64,000 bases of DNA from Gnetum montanum (lineage: Eukaryota; Streptophyta; Gnetopsida; Gnetales; Gnetaceae), in assembly GCA_015680685.1 (NCBI GenBank), contig MNCI01008305.1, positions 27,270 to 91,269 of the forward strand, written 5' to 3'. Positions 49,501-59,605 of the stretch are shown here, in pieces (the first letter of the stretch is position 1; every line of letters begins with the position of its first letter). A program made the translations under genes and the position numbers. A model generated the notes under the pieces. The model was not told the DNA's origin. It did no database searches and saw only the letters and a list, made by a program, of their open reading frames with translations.

Positions 49501-50525
49501 CTTGCCTGGATGTTTATAATAATAATGCAGAGGAAGTTATTCAGAGGATACTGGAAGGGACCCTTCATCCAGATCTTCAATCTCTTGACGTTTCATTAGA
49601 ATCAAAGCCGTCAAAGAACCAATCACTATTGGGAAAAAATAACAAGGGAAAAGAAAAATTGATCTCATCAGATGAAACAGTGGTCCAAGATAAAGTTAAG
49701 CCCACAAATGCTTTCATGAACATTTCTTCATCATCTACTAGTCAAAGAGATGATCTTTCTGCAACAGCGGAAACAAATTTCAAAGCAACAGGAAGATTTG
49801 TTCGACGCCCAAAGGAAGATGCGATTGCAATGGATATTCTTGATCAATGTCCAGTTAAAGAGTCCTTTCGATCTGTTGTACTGGCAACACAATATGAGGA
49901 TGAGTATGATGATTCCTTTGATGAGTTAGGAGTTAGCTATCCTGATATTCAGGATGAGGAGGCACAAAGTCCAAAAGATTCAAATCTTTCTCAAACTGTA
50001 TCTCTTGCCAGAAATTTTTCGGATGGTGACTCCTGGCGTGGTAACTCATCAAAAGATCATGGACAATTGATTCCTGAGATGTCTCATCCTGAAACCGCAA
50101 ATTCTTCAACCACTGTTGGAAATACTAGGAGTGACTTCAGTGGCAAGGGCAAATTTAAAAAGTCACAAAAACCCCAATTTTATGTCAAAGATGGTAAAAA
50201 TTATAGCTACAAAGTGGCAGGGGCGGTTCCGGTTTCTAATATTGAAGAGGCAAACACAATCAAAAGAATGGAAGAGGAAACAATCTATGGTCTGGGTGCT
50301 GGAGGAAACGTTCCATTGAAAGTGGGAGTTAAGGATTCAGATGAGAGTTTGGATGACCAAACCAATAATTCTGATAGAATAAATCATGGAAGTATGAAAG
50401 CAAAGGGCAGCTTTGGAAGGGGAAGTCAGTTCACCAACAGGAATGCAAATAGCAGAAAAAACGATAATCATCATAGAAAGGACCGAGCAATGAAAAAACA
50501 TTTTGGTAGCTTAAGTGGATATTAA
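34579..50525 (+). CDS. ASCC2: ASCC2 homologue, CUE-domain subunit of the ASC-1 complex (9 exons, 881 aa)
   Basis: Exons: 34579-34963, 38994-39153, 39274-39335, 39419-39513, 40440-40553, 44729-44794, 47131-47228, 47338-47762, 49285-50525. They sum to 2646 nt, in frame with no internal stop. Every splice site is GT-AG except intron 6 (GC-AG). Residues 1-60 are basic and Asn/Gln-rich. About 110-330 form the conserved ASCC2 helical region (FWKAVAIDTSLHEFLDSYL, RRVFMILYRISSNNDPG, LLDVPKLLDICSLYGH). A CUE ubiquitin-binding domain lies at about 522-561 (ISQIKDIFPDYGAGFLSACL, then EEVIQRILEG). The C-terminus is basic (NHHRKDRAMKKHF). In animals ASCC2 binds K63-linked ubiquitin and recruits the ASCC complex to alkylation damage; the yeast relative Cue3 works in ribosome quality control. 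Its plant role is inferred. The ATG chosen matches the length of the family; an in-frame ATG at 34504 lies closer to the TATA box and is less likely. The gene looks intact. Confidence 0.93.
36050..38330 (+). pseudogene. L1-type LINE ORF2 fragment in ASCC2 intron 1
   Basis: The translation shows HKLDLSKAYDHVL (RT motif A, D kept), LHKVGFPDHW, VTTSFSVLLDA and ILYHLFFF at 36680-36910. A wing with VWRIVNKNVMWVKVMKAKHL follows at 37570-37650, and then a zinc-binding-like end YEDDNHIFFWHC at about 37993-38030. This is the order of plant L1 ORF2 (RT, then zf-RVT). Stops and shifts are frequent, and the YADD region is not legible. A SINE at 36404 interrupts or abuts its 5' part. Relation of 35600-36050 to the same LINE is uncertain. 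Confidence 0.75.
36404..36575 (+). repeat. tRNA-derived SINE, copy 1 (ASCC2 intron 1)
   Basis: A-box TAGCTTAGTAGTAAGAG (36410-36426) and B-box GGTTTGATTCC (36453-36463), 43 bp apart. A tail then shares phrases such as AAAAGGAATT(C/T)TGAAACTGG with copy 2. It is not a tRNA gene: no acceptor stem closes. Confidence 0.75.
39514..40439 (+). other. Intron 4 of ASCC2 (926 bp), with a minus-strand SINE
   Basis: Donor TTG/GTAAGG, acceptor TTTTCCAG. It contains the minus-strand SINE of 40095-40330. Introns 2 (39154-39273), 3 (39336-39418) and 7 (47229-47337) are short, 83-120 bp, and hold nothing notable. Confidence 0.88.
40095..40330 (-). repeat. tRNA-like SINE, subfamily 2, in ASCC2 intron 4
   Basis: On the minus strand: A-box-like GCTTGGTTGGTTAGAGCATG (about 40317-40298), B-box-like AGGTTCAATTCC (about 40197-40186), and a 3' module TTGGCTATATGTCTTAGGGG (about 40125-40106). 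The A-to-B distance is larger than in a tRNA, so an insertion has occurred. The 3' module recurs at 60705 and 63470. Confidence 0.6.
40554..44728 (+). other. Intron 5 of ASCC2 (4175 bp)
   Basis: Donor GAG/GTATAT, acceptor AATTTTCAG, phase 0. No coding remnant is recognised. It contains the inverted-repeat cluster at 42272-42506 and a possible minus-strand SINE B-box (GCAGGTTCAAATCTCC) near 41775-41760. Confidence 0.85.
42272..42506. repeat. Small foldback cluster in ASCC2 intron 5
   Basis: The phrase CAACCCAATGCCAGTTAATT (42272-42291) and a variant CAACCCAATGCTAGATAAAT (42344-42363) are answered by inverted copies AACTGGCATTGGGTTG (42391-42406), TAATTAACTGGCATTGGGT (42448-42466) and CCCAATTTATCTAGC (42491-42505). 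The RNA could form alternative hairpins. It may be a small MITE, but no target duplication was defined. Confidence 0.65.
45424..46517 (+). repeat. 547-bp tandem duplication in ASCC2 intron 6
   Basis: Copy 1 is 45424-45970 and copy 2 is 45971-46517. They run colinear throughout, from ACCTGG(C/T)TGAGACACA to the AGTCA at their ends, with landmarks such as TTCAGGAACTGTGGCATCAG and AAAGAAAAGGCAATT in both. Divergence by eye is roughly 12-15 percent. No coding capacity. A SINE begins directly at the end of copy 2. Confidence 0.85.
46518..46700 (+). repeat. tRNA-derived SINE, copy 2 (ASCC2 intron 6)
   Basis: A-box TAGCTTAGTGGTAAGAG (46530-46546) and B-box GGTTTGATTCC (46573-46583), with the same 43-bp spacing as copy 1. 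The tail AAAAGGAATTTTGAAACTGG matches copy 1, and a CTCAATGGACATAAA-type end follows. Confidence 0.78.
47763..49284 (+). other. Intron 8 of ASCC2 (1522 bp), mostly a long-TIR element
   Basis: Donor AAG/GTAAGG, acceptor GTGTGTAATGTAG, phase 1. Almost the whole intron is the inverted-repeat element 47817-49167. Confidence 0.88.
47817..49167. mobile_element. Long-terminal-inverted-repeat element in ASCC2 intron 8
   Basis: The left arm 47817-48061 and right arm 48925-49167 are inverted copies: CAAATTC(A/T)CATGTTTCTCAC at the outer ends, then TAGTTTACATGTTT, GTTCAAGGCTGTTTTCATATG, TTGAATGTTGAAGCTCTA and GGAAATTC(A/T)AAATCATTG, in the same order. Arm length is about 245 bp and similarity about 85 percent by eye. 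The 860-bp middle has no convincing transposase. Long TIRs with a short non-coding middle fit a non-autonomous Mutator-like or foldback element. The 9-bp flanks are not clearly duplicated, so the superfamily is open. Confidence 0.8.
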
Positions 50526-51084
50526 GATATCAAAGGCATTTTTATGAGCAGTACCTTTTCGTTTTTTAAAAAAGCATTGAAGAAAATTTTGTTTCGAATT
50601 ATAGAAGCATTCTTATGTAATTGATATATCTTGTAATCATTGCATCTGTGATTTATATGATATCCTGAAATCGCAAAATGTATTTTCCTCGCTGGAACTA
50701 AGCTTTTGTCAGGTGGATTGATGTCATAATTCGTTGCAACAAGCAAATCGAAGAGGTGGTTAAAACAAAAATGATTTTGAAAGCGATAGAAACTACGGTG
50801 ATAACAAACTGACTGAATGTCAATACTTCAACTGTAAGCTTTTGGATCATTCTGTAAACTAGATTATGTTTGCTAATTTTGTTATTTAGCTGGTAATATG
50901 TGTTTTCCATTGTCATTTCCTTCTCTCAGCATTCTCATACCATTGTGGGATGAATAGTGGAATGCCTAGGGTTCTTAGAAGATGTAATGTTGAAGAAAAA
51001 AATATTCTCAATGGTGGGTCGTGTTTATTGTATTTTATTTCCAGCAATTGATAGCATTTATACATGGGACTTGCACCAGTGAGG

Positions 51085-51190
51085 AGTAGCTCATTGGTTA
51101 AGACCTTTTAATTTCCACCCTAGAAGTTACAGGCATGATTCCAGTGATTTGTGCTGAATACAGCAATGTTCTTTTCCTAGAATAATTGGG
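51085..51190 (+). repeat. tRNA-like SINE head
   Basis: A-box TAGCTCATTGGTTAAGA (51087-51103) and eroded B-box GGCATGATTCC (51132-51142), about 45 bp apart as in copies 1 and 2. The tail differs from theirs. Confidence 0.55.
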
Positions 51191-51766
51191 ATGCAGCACC
51201 CTAACAGTCTTGATATATGGGATTTCTACGATAACATGATTGTAAATGTGTGTTTTTGTTCTGCATTATCTTGTTCATAAAATTATCATTGGAGCTTTTT
51301 TCAAGATGTTCTTGGGTCCGTGGAATGCAAAGTTTGTTGTTCACTTTTAATATAACTTAACTCGTGCTTCAGTCTATTCAAACAAGAAGTCTCGTAGATG
51401 TTACAAATTCCAGTACATGATTTTTTAAGTTTAGGTATTTTGACTAAAAATTGGTGTTCTCTAGGTTAATGAGAAGGATGATAAATGCACTAGTTTCTGA
51501 TAAGTTTTATTCGGACTTTAAAATATGGTCTCCTAGATGTAGTTTTTTAAATGACAAATAGGATATGTTGCGTAAGCGGTTTTAACGTATAACATACCGG
51601 TTGCCAAGTAAATGAGTTCCTTGTCAGGTGACAAATAAAAGAATGCACTGAATGAAAGGGGAAGGCATCTTATAAATGGAACATTACAGAGGAGATTAGC
51701 AGGGCCTTGCGTAAGGACGTGACACACTAATCAAGAAATGGTTTAAGTTTTATTTTTCATGAAAAT

Positions 51767-51920
51767 GTAATATTGTGCAAATAAATAGATGTGCGGACAT
51801 AATTAAACTTCATGATCTTGTTTAATATAATTACTATGTAATACCGTGCAAATAAAAAATCGATGTGCGGACATAATAAAACTTCATTTCATGGATCTTG
51901 TTTAATATAACTACTAAATA
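51767..51920. repeat. Tandem repeat, two units of about 70-80 bp
   Basis: Each unit runs GTAATA(TT/CC)GTGCAAATAAA, GATGTGCGGACATAAT, AAACTTCAT, ATCTTGTTTAATATAA. Units start near 51767 and 51837. The second has a 5-10 bp expansion around TTTCATG. Confidence 0.8.
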
Positions 51921-52145
51921 ATACCTTGTGAGTAGCCATTTTGGTATTATAATCATTCCTTTAATATGTTTTGGAACTTGGCGGATTCTTATGAACAAGG
52001 ATTCCATGTGAAATTTTGCAATCACAGAATTTGGTTACATGATTTGTTATTAAAAAATTTGTATGCTTTTTATTAGTAAAAATTTAGAAAATTCACTGAT
52101 GTTATGCCTAATCTACCCAAAGAAATAAGATATTCTGAAGTAGGA

Positions 52146-52185
52146 TACAGTCGGAAATAATCCAGTACAGTCGGAAATAATCCAG
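52146..52185. repeat. Perfect 20-bp tandem doublet
   Basis: TACAGTCGGAAATAATCCAG occurs twice back to back (52146-52165, 52166-52185). Confidence 0.9.
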
Positions 52186-53260
52186 TATTAGTCTGCAAAC
52201 TGTTTGAAATGAAAGAAGCTGTACCGTAATTTTTTATGGTTTTTGAGAAAGGGTGGGTTTTACCATGCAAATTATAGAATCAAATGCATGGTATTGAGAT
52301 GATAGAGCATGATAGATCTAGACCTTTTAAGGCACCAGGTCTTACAATTGATTTTTAAAAGATTTTCACAGTAAAGTGATTTTTACTAAATTTTTGCAAT
52401 TAGTTGCTTTGTAAATGTGGTAAAAAAAAATATAAATGTTTTTTTTTAAACCTTAGAATTGTTTGAAATGGTGAAAAATGAGTTATACTTAGATTTTGAA
52501 ATTTAGGAGTAAAAATTGAATGGAAGTTGATTTAGATCTTAGCAATGAGTGCAAAGATGATGGCAAGGATTTGCATGTTGGCAACGTCAACGTTGGCTCA
52601 TGCACAATATTGTTGTGAGTTGATGGGGACGGAGTCTTGAAATGGGTGGGGTGTATAGGGCGAGCAGCAGATTCGGGTTGCACAAGCAAAACACCATGCA
52701 CATCTCATTTGCTAATGCACTTTTGGGGAAAACCTAGTTTAGGGCTAGATGAAAGAATAGTTGCAATGATGTAGAATATGGCCTTGTGGAAGGATTAGAA
52801 GGCCCTAGGATTTGCATCTTTGGGAAAGCCTTTAATGCACAATGTTATGCTTTTGATGCACACCTATTGGAACATTTAATAAATGCATATTGGCTCTAAA
52901 TAATTAAGCCTACGCATATAGGGCTTAGCTAGAGGTTCTGGTTCAAATTAATGCCTTGCAAGGAAATGCAATCCTCCTTATGTTTGCCGAGGAGAAAGAC
53001 ATGATTGAAGTAGAGACAACTCTTGCTTGGAGGGGTGGTTGCTTAACAATCTAAGTTGAAAAATGGGAGCTAGGTTTTATGCTAATCTAAAAGGAGTTAG
53101 GGGTTCAAATACAAATTCAGTAGTGGCTTCTAGACCTTCTCATTAAGTTTTGGTTGGACAGAGGCACATCATGGAGGTTTTCAAAGATCTACTAATGATT
53201 GATTCGCAGACCTCAAGTGGGATCCTAAGCTCAATGATTCATACTAGTGTTCGTATGCTG

Positions 53261-54440
53261 ACATGAATGAAGATAAGATCTCAAATCATTTTGGAAGGTT
53301 TCCATGGTAGTCTTAATCAATTGATTTTCTTTGACAACTACCCAAATGTATGTTTTAAAAAAGTGTTTGGTGACTTTCTTGCATATCAGCTTACCACCAC
53401 TATTGTACAAAGAAGAAATATCACATCACCAACGGGCTTCTCTTTTTACAGTGAAGTTTACACTTCCAATAAACATGATGTGCAGTATTGTGCCTCTGTA
53501 AAAAATGTGATGTCGACATCAAAGCAGATGTACACTCTGGACCCACACATTATGGAGCTCACTCAACCTCTAGGCATCTGTTCTGATGTTTTGATGGGTG
53601 ATAGACCAAGAATTACAGAAATGTGTGGTGCGGATTGATCCCCATACTCCACCAATTGATGATGAAGTCGGATCCAATGGAGGATATGATTCCCCTTGAG
53701 GTATATGAAGTTATTATTGTACTATATTCCGGCTTATGTTTGTCTGCCATTTTCTAGTATTGAGTTGTAAAGATAAGATTCTCTCTGATCTCTTAGAAGT
53801 TGTATTGTGTAGTTTGAGTCCTATAAATTAGTTTGTATCTCAAAGCTAGAGGCATTAGAAGAGAGATCTAAGATCCAGATATTCCCTACGTTATCTCAAA
53901 GCATTCCTTCTAAGCATCCCTAGCTTTTGTTTCTATGATTCTAAAAATTTGAGTATAAAGTTAGTTTTTTATTGTGCTGCATACTTTGAGAGTGGTATTA
54001 AGCACTTTGAGAGTGGTATTGGAGACAACTGTTCTTGGAGGTTGTGATTCTGATGGAAAGAAAATAGGTGTATCCATTAGGTTGGGCGTAGCTTGTTCTA
54101 GCAAAGTAATTGTTTGCATAGATGTGGTTGACTCTTATAAGACGTTGTGAGGTAAAAGATGGTATAAGTCGTGCAAGTTAAAGTCCCCAAGGTCAGTTTC
54201 CAATTGTGCAAATGGCATCTACTTTATTCACAGTTCATTCAGGTTCAACCTTACATTTGTGGTTTATCAAAATTTGTTTCAGTTTCTAAGAATAATAGGT
54301 TATGTTTACCACAACTTATTGTTAACAATCTATATTAATCTATGCTCCCTTCTTGGTTAAAATCTCTGCGTTTGTCTAAATTTTCTAAATGTGATTTGGA
54401 AGTCAGTGGTTTTGGTATTCGTCTCATGTCCTTAAATTTC
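53261..54440 (+). other. Leader- or LTR-like segment with a possible initiator-Met PBS
   Basis: An ORF at 53267-53638 (123 codons) matches nothing I recognise. Around 53822-53840 a TATAAATT precedes a region without long ORFs. Near 54010 the sequence GAGTGGTATTGGAG resembles the initiator-tRNA-Met primer site TGGTATCAGAGC, and ACTTTGAGAGTGGTATT is present twice (about 53987 and 54010). This layout would suit either an LTR retroelement leader or an endogenous pararetrovirus leader. The partner LTR is not seen. Confidence 0.3.
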
Positions 54441-54555
54441 TTTTTTTAGGGGGACATCGATGAATGGATCAGTATTCACATAGCTGAGCTAGATATACAT
54501 ATTCATTTACATTTTAATTACGGATTAAAAAACCCATATTGATAGCCTTGCTTGA

Positions 54556-55590
54556 TTGAAGAATGAAAAAAATTCCATGAATCAATTCACTCAAGCAAAA
54601 GGTTACTTAGAATCCAATGCTATGATTATAACACTTCCAAACATCACTTTAAGTTTAAGAGACTTAAATATATTAAATGCTTTTATGTTAATGATTGATA
54701 TTCCCATTCAAATGCATTACGATAGTATTCAGGCTACTATTGATTCTAGATTGGTATTTAGACTATTCTCTAACACTAATATACCTACATTAAATGCCTT
54801 TTGAGATCAAGTAATGCAAGCTGGTTTAACAAATATTGAATGGGGGGTCAACATAGACATAGAAGATTTACCTATACACAAACTCTACCCTACTCTCGAT
54901 GATAGTATTACTTCTGATTACAAATTAATTCCAAAGAAAATATCATCCCATTTACCAAAACGACTTTATTGGGTAAATCTAAAAACACCAAAATTCTTCC
55001 CACATGATTGCTTTGAAATTGGTAAGCCTTCTAGGTCTTCAAAGATCTTTCAGACAACAAATTTAGATATGCTAAATCACAAAGATCTTGTTTTGCCCAT
55101 GACTAGAGTTGAAAAATCTGAAGAAATTTCTCAGGAAGAAACTGCTTTTAATCCATCTTGTCCACACAAACATTTTGTGTTGCAAGAATAAGAGTATTCT
55201 TGTAAAGAATGCTCTAGACTCATTAGGATCAATATGAATAATTTTGACTTTTCTTCTCCTATACTCAATGAAGATCCAGATGAGGTTTATGAACCACTTT
55301 CTATTTCTGAATTTGAATCTACTATCAAAATAAACTTGTCTTCAGCAGAATCGAAAGAAATGAAGGCTTTTTTGAAATATCAAAAATTATCCACAAAGAA
55401 ATCCTCTGATATAATCTAACTTCAAAATTGGAATAATCATACTTCATTAGAAATCCTTAGTATAAGGAAAAACTGCTGGTCAAATGTGAGAAAATTATCT
55501 TCTTAATTTCAAAAAACAACCTTGGTTCCTTCTTCCTCATCTTCTAAGTCTTATCCTCCTAATCAAATCTATGGGACATCTATCTTTTAG
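54556..55590 (+). pseudogene. Unrecognised retroelement-like ORF, possibly pararetroviral
   Basis: Three ORFs in sequence (54556-54804, 54814-55191, 55234-55419) look like one protein of about 300-340 residues broken by stops at 54802, 55189 and 55417. It is acidic and Ser/Leu-rich with a possible Cys/His cluster (CPHKH near 55159, CKEC near 55202). A +-strand ORF shortly after a possible Met-tRNA primer site is the layout of a caulimovirid movement-protein ORF, and parts of it are weakly reminiscent of that family. No RT of that type is present, so the call is tentative. The gag on the opposite strand starts where this ends. Confidence 0.25.
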
Positions 55591-56701
55591 CCAAAAGACA
55601 AATAATACCATAGGCAGGTTTGCTAGATAGAAATCCATTCATATCCTTAAGCAAATCCATGCCAGCTAAATAGGAATGGAAGGAGTAGAACAAGAGGGTC
55701 GGTCCCTTGGATTTCAAACACAGTCTATTGAAGCTATAAAAAATACTCTCATAGTCCTCATCTTCCTGTTGCATGAAACTCATAAGTTGTTTTCTTAATG
55801 AGTACAATCTATCATTGGAAAGAAACCTTTAGAGAAAGGCAGCGTTGAGTTCATACCATGAACTAATTTATGTCCTAAGGGTTTATAGTCAAAAATCTAC
55901 TTTATATTTCAAGGTTGATTTGAAGTTAATCATTTTAATTCTATCTTCACTTTGAGGTGCCAACATTGTAAGTATGGTTTCAAATTCTCTTATATGAGTG
56001 ACTAGATCCTTATCATTGGTCCCCCTAAAAATAGGCAGTAAATGAATATTTTTTACTTCAGTGTTCCTACCTTGAGGAAAAACTAATGGTTCTTGAGGTA
56101 TTACTAGTGTTCTTTAGTTTAATAAGTCCCCAAGAGTTTGTCCCTGGTAGGCTTGTCCAATTGGAATATTAGAGCCTATACTACCATAGGAAAAAGGAAT
56201 TAGGCCAAATGAAAGTGGAGGAGGTGTATGATGTGAAGGAGACCTAATTATGAAGGTAGTAGCTATTGTTGGAGTCACAACTACAGTTGGTATGGGAATA
56301 GAGGTTATTGAAGTGATGGGAATTTGAAGGATTAATGTATTTACCAGTTGGGAGGTTCCTCCAATAGTGGACATGTTACTTAGTATTTAACTAAAGCTTA
56401 GATTTTGAGAACTAGCTATTGTAGTTGAATTCATAGTTTGCATTATAATATTTGATGTATCAAAAAGAGGATTTAAAAATGTGGAAAATTGAAACTGTGT
56501 TTTTCCTTTTTCTTGAAATATCTTTGTTGGATTTTCCTCTTTATTATTTTGTTTCTCAAGAGAGGTTAAGGGAATAGAACTAGATTGTTCTTGTTCCTCT
56601 TGAGTTTGTTTCAAATTGGTTCTAGTGCATTGATAATAGCTAGTGATATTCCTAGGAGGTTGGATTTGTGTTGGATTTTTGTGTTGCTTAGTTGGTTTCA
56701 T
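55580..56701 (-). pseudogene. gag of a minus-strand Ty3/gypsy element (element G)
   Basis: On the minus strand the N-terminal part (MKPTKQHKNP, 56701-56387) is Gln/Asn/Pro-rich. A Pro/Ser/Thr-rich linker follows, then a retrotrans_gag block: LLPIFRGTNDKDLVTHIREFE, SWYELNAAFL, LYSLRKQLMSFMQQEDEDYE (about 56050-55700). At least four stops. Truncated at about 55590, with no protease or pol after it in this orientation. Confidence 0.7.
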
Positions 56702-57030
56702 TTAACAAACACACTCCTCTTTAGCACACATTCATGGACAACTAATCCCAAAATTTTGAAAATTGATTTATTACTGCCTTAATTGCTAACTTTCTATAAC
56801 TTTCTTCATTTTGGAAAATCAGGAGAACTGATTCATGTAATTGTATCTTTTCCCTGTTTTCAATATTTTTACTTTTCTTCTTACAAGCAAAATAATTGGA
56901 AGAAACCATATCTAAAACTACTAAGAAAAGAAATGAAAATGAAAGTAGTGTGGAACTTTTTAGAAGTTCTAAATCTTTAAAAGAAATCTAAAAAACATAG
57001 TGAATCTTTAATGATGATTAACTTTGTTGG

Positions 57031-57764
57031 CCTCCTTAGCAATGATGCCAAATTGAAGAGCCAACCAAAGTTTGGTGCTGAGTTACCTTCGTTGTAAATA
57101 TGTCACCTCATTTGTGACTAACCCACGAGTTGTATCCATGGAGGAATGATTCAAAGTTAAAGAGGTCATCAAGACAATAAATGTTTAGATCCAAATCCAT
57201 TTATGACTATCGCTCATAAGTAAAATCAAATATTTCTCCCTAACTTGTAATCTCAAGTTCAAGTAGTAGAAATTGAATGATTTAACCAAATTGAAATAAT
57301 ATAATATTATCCTAAATAACAAAATATTATAGAGGAGTTGTCATCTAAACTATGACTCTACCCTACTACCTCTACAATGAAGCAACTTCTCAGCGTTTTA
57401 AGAAATTTCAATGGTTGATGATTATCCCAAGGTTTCAACAATCTTCCTTGACCATTACAATGGAAAGTTTAGAAGATGAATTCAATTTGATGTGGATTTC
57501 CCATGGATTCTCCTCTCCCTTGCTTGGGTATCAAACTCCTCCATTTATACTAGAAGATGTTTGCTTATAATTGGGAAAATGTTATTATTGGGGAATATCG
57601 ATCTTTATTGATCATGTTGATTTAGATTGATTACATAATATTGAATTGTATCAGGGTAGTTATGTTCTTCAATGACCGATCTATATCACACCAACGGTGC
57701 AAATCGATATCTTCATTCTATGGTGAGTTACATGCTCCTTAAATCAAATGATATAGATCCTTAT
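57031..57764 (-). repeat. PBS and partial 5' LTR of element G
   Basis: Minus-strand TGGCATCATTGCTAAGGAGG at 57050-57031 is a PBS-like motif, 330 bp before the gag ATG. Upstream of it (57053 rightwards) is AT-rich sequence with a minus-strand TATA box (TAGTATAAATGG near 57552-57541), as expected for an LTR. Its outer end was not found. It may continue beyond the LTR of element F, which would then be nested in it. Confidence 0.5.
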
Positions 57765-57983
57765 TGATGAGACCTGAATTGCTCATAGTGTTGATAGTCG
57801 TGATATCACAGCCCTGTTGTATCAGTCGCCGTGATATCACCACCCTGTTGTATCAATTGCCGTGATGTCACCACCTTGTTGTATCAGAGTCGCGATATCA
57901 CGTACGCGATATCGCGTATGCGATATCGCAGTCAGCCGCAATTTCTATAAATAAGAGGCGGCTCTCCCTCATTTCACATCCCA
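57765..57983 (+). repeat. LTR of the A/B/E family (element F), truncated by an assembly gap
   Basis: Starts TGATGAG at 57765. It has the largest palindrome array of the window (57808-57930, at least six GATATC-centred units), TATAAATA at 57946-57953 and AAGAGGCGGCTCTCCCT, close to E. The N run begins at 57984. LTR start to gap end is 881 positions, about the length of one LTR (800-840), which suits a solo LTR, but no LTR end is visible after the gap. Confidence 0.85.
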
Positions 57984-58645
57984 NNNNNNNNNNNNNNNNN
58001 NNNNNNNNNNNNNNNNNNNNNNNNNNNNNNNNNNNNNNNNNNNNNNNNNNNNNNNNNNNNNNNNNNNNNNNNNNNNNNNNNNNNNNNNNNNNNNNNNNNN
58101 NNNNNNNNNNNNNNNNNNNNNNNNNNNNNNNNNNNNNNNNNNNNNNNNNNNNNNNNNNNNNNNNNNNNNNNNNNNNNNNNNNNNNNNNNNNNNNNNNNNN
58201 NNNNNNNNNNNNNNNNNNNNNNNNNNNNNNNNNNNNNNNNNNNNNNNNNNNNNNNNNNNNNNNNNNNNNNNNNNNNNNNNNNNNNNNNNNNNNNNNNNNN
58301 NNNNNNNNNNNNNNNNNNNNNNNNNNNNNNNNNNNNNNNNNNNNNNNNNNNNNNNNNNNNNNNNNNNNNNNNNNNNNNNNNNNNNNNNNNNNNNNNNNNN
58401 NNNNNNNNNNNNNNNNNNNNNNNNNNNNNNNNNNNNNNNNNNNNNNNNNNNNNNNNNNNNNNNNNNNNNNNNNNNNNNNNNNNNNNNNNNNNNNNNNNNN
58501 NNNNNNNNNNNNNNNNNNNNNNNNNNNNNNNNNNNNNNNNNNNNNNNNNNNNNNNNNNNNNNNNNNNNNNNNNNNNNNNNNNNNNNNNNNNNNNNNNNNN
58601 NNNNNNNNNNNNNNNNNNNNNNNNNNNNNNNNNNNNNNNNNNNNN
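57984..58645. other. Assembly gap (662 N)
   Basis: No sequence. ORFs called across it are artefacts. Confidence 0.99.
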
Positions 58646-59361
58646 ATTTGACAATGAAGATCAATGCCATTTTTTGTAGTGTATGTCGAAGTTCTCAATC
58701 CCAATCGATATCCTTATCAATTTAGATAGATCTAGTAATAACATGTGTTATAGAGACTTATTAAAGAAATTAGCTCATATCAATAGGCATCAAAGAAATT
58801 AATGCACTTTGATATAGTAATACAATTAAAAAATAAAAAGATAGGTGTTTAACTAAGTAAGACTAGAACAATTGAGGGTTTCACAATGGTTAATTTCTAG
58901 AATAATTCTAATTAATATGTTTTCTTGACATTATGTTTAACATCATGATTTTGATATATATTATGGCTTAAAATCTCATGGATCCTAAGATGGTATTTTA
59001 TGTGTAGCATGTGGTCCCATCCTACAACTTGTTCTAGGTGCACCAAGTTGATTGGCCCTACTAGAAGGTTTCTTAACTCTTTCTATATTATTGTATGTAG
59101 ATTTAGGTAGTAAGATCTAGTAGCTTGGTGGTTATTAGAGCATGATCAATGGAGTTTCTTTCTTTCTTTTTTAGTTGTAGTTTCTTTTAAGATTCATGTA
59201 TTGACAAACATGACGCATTAAGATTGATGTAATGATGGATGTTCATGATAATTTCTTTTGAGATAGTTGCTTATGTTATGACATATGAGACTTGGTTTAT
59301 AATTATAGAATTTAATATTTTATGCTTTTTGATGTATATTTTTTATTCATAACATGCATTT

Positions 59362-59605
59362 TGGTAACCAACCCCATTTTGTTAGGATAAGGCTAGGATG
59401 GTGATGATGATGATGACCATGCATTTTGGTGTTAGAGTTTTATAATGCTTATGGTTGATTCTCTCTTAAGTATAAGCATTTTGATGTCACAAACACTAAG
59501 TATTAAGATTTGTGCAATTTAATCTTGGAAATTCCTAAGTTAATTTTTGGGATATAACAATCATCATCATCCTAGCCTTATTTTAACAAAATGAGGTTGG
59601 CTACA
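59362..59605. repeat. Inverted pair of SINE/LINE-like 3' tails
   Basis: CCAACCCCATTTTGTTAGGATAAGGCTAGGATG followed by (GATGAT)n at 59367-59415 is answered by an inverted copy at 59558-59605. The phrase 'CCAACCCCA...TTGGGATAAGGCT' with a trinucleotide tail is, from memory, characteristic of Au-type plant SINEs and related LINE tails. The two copies face each other across about 145 bp and would fold into a hairpin. Confidence 0.6.

Larger units (their letters stand above)
50526..53260. other. Intergenic: ASCC2 3' UTR, then AT-rich DNA with short tandem repeats
   Basis: The first 200-300 bp after the TAA at 50523 are presumably 3' UTR. No clear AATAAA was seen. It also contains a SINE head (51087-51190), a ~75-bp tandem repeat (51767-51920) and a 20-bp doublet (52146-52185). 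No gene is recognised. Confidence 0.55.

Noticed and set aside
57808-57930. CRISPR-like array in the palindrome repeats
   Set aside because: This is plant nuclear DNA, the units are short and palindromic, and they sit at a fixed place before a TATA box in LTRs.
57898-58704. Long minus-strand ORFs of 226-268 codons
   Set aside because: They are made almost wholly of N and carry no information. The same applies to the ORF at 30073-30294.
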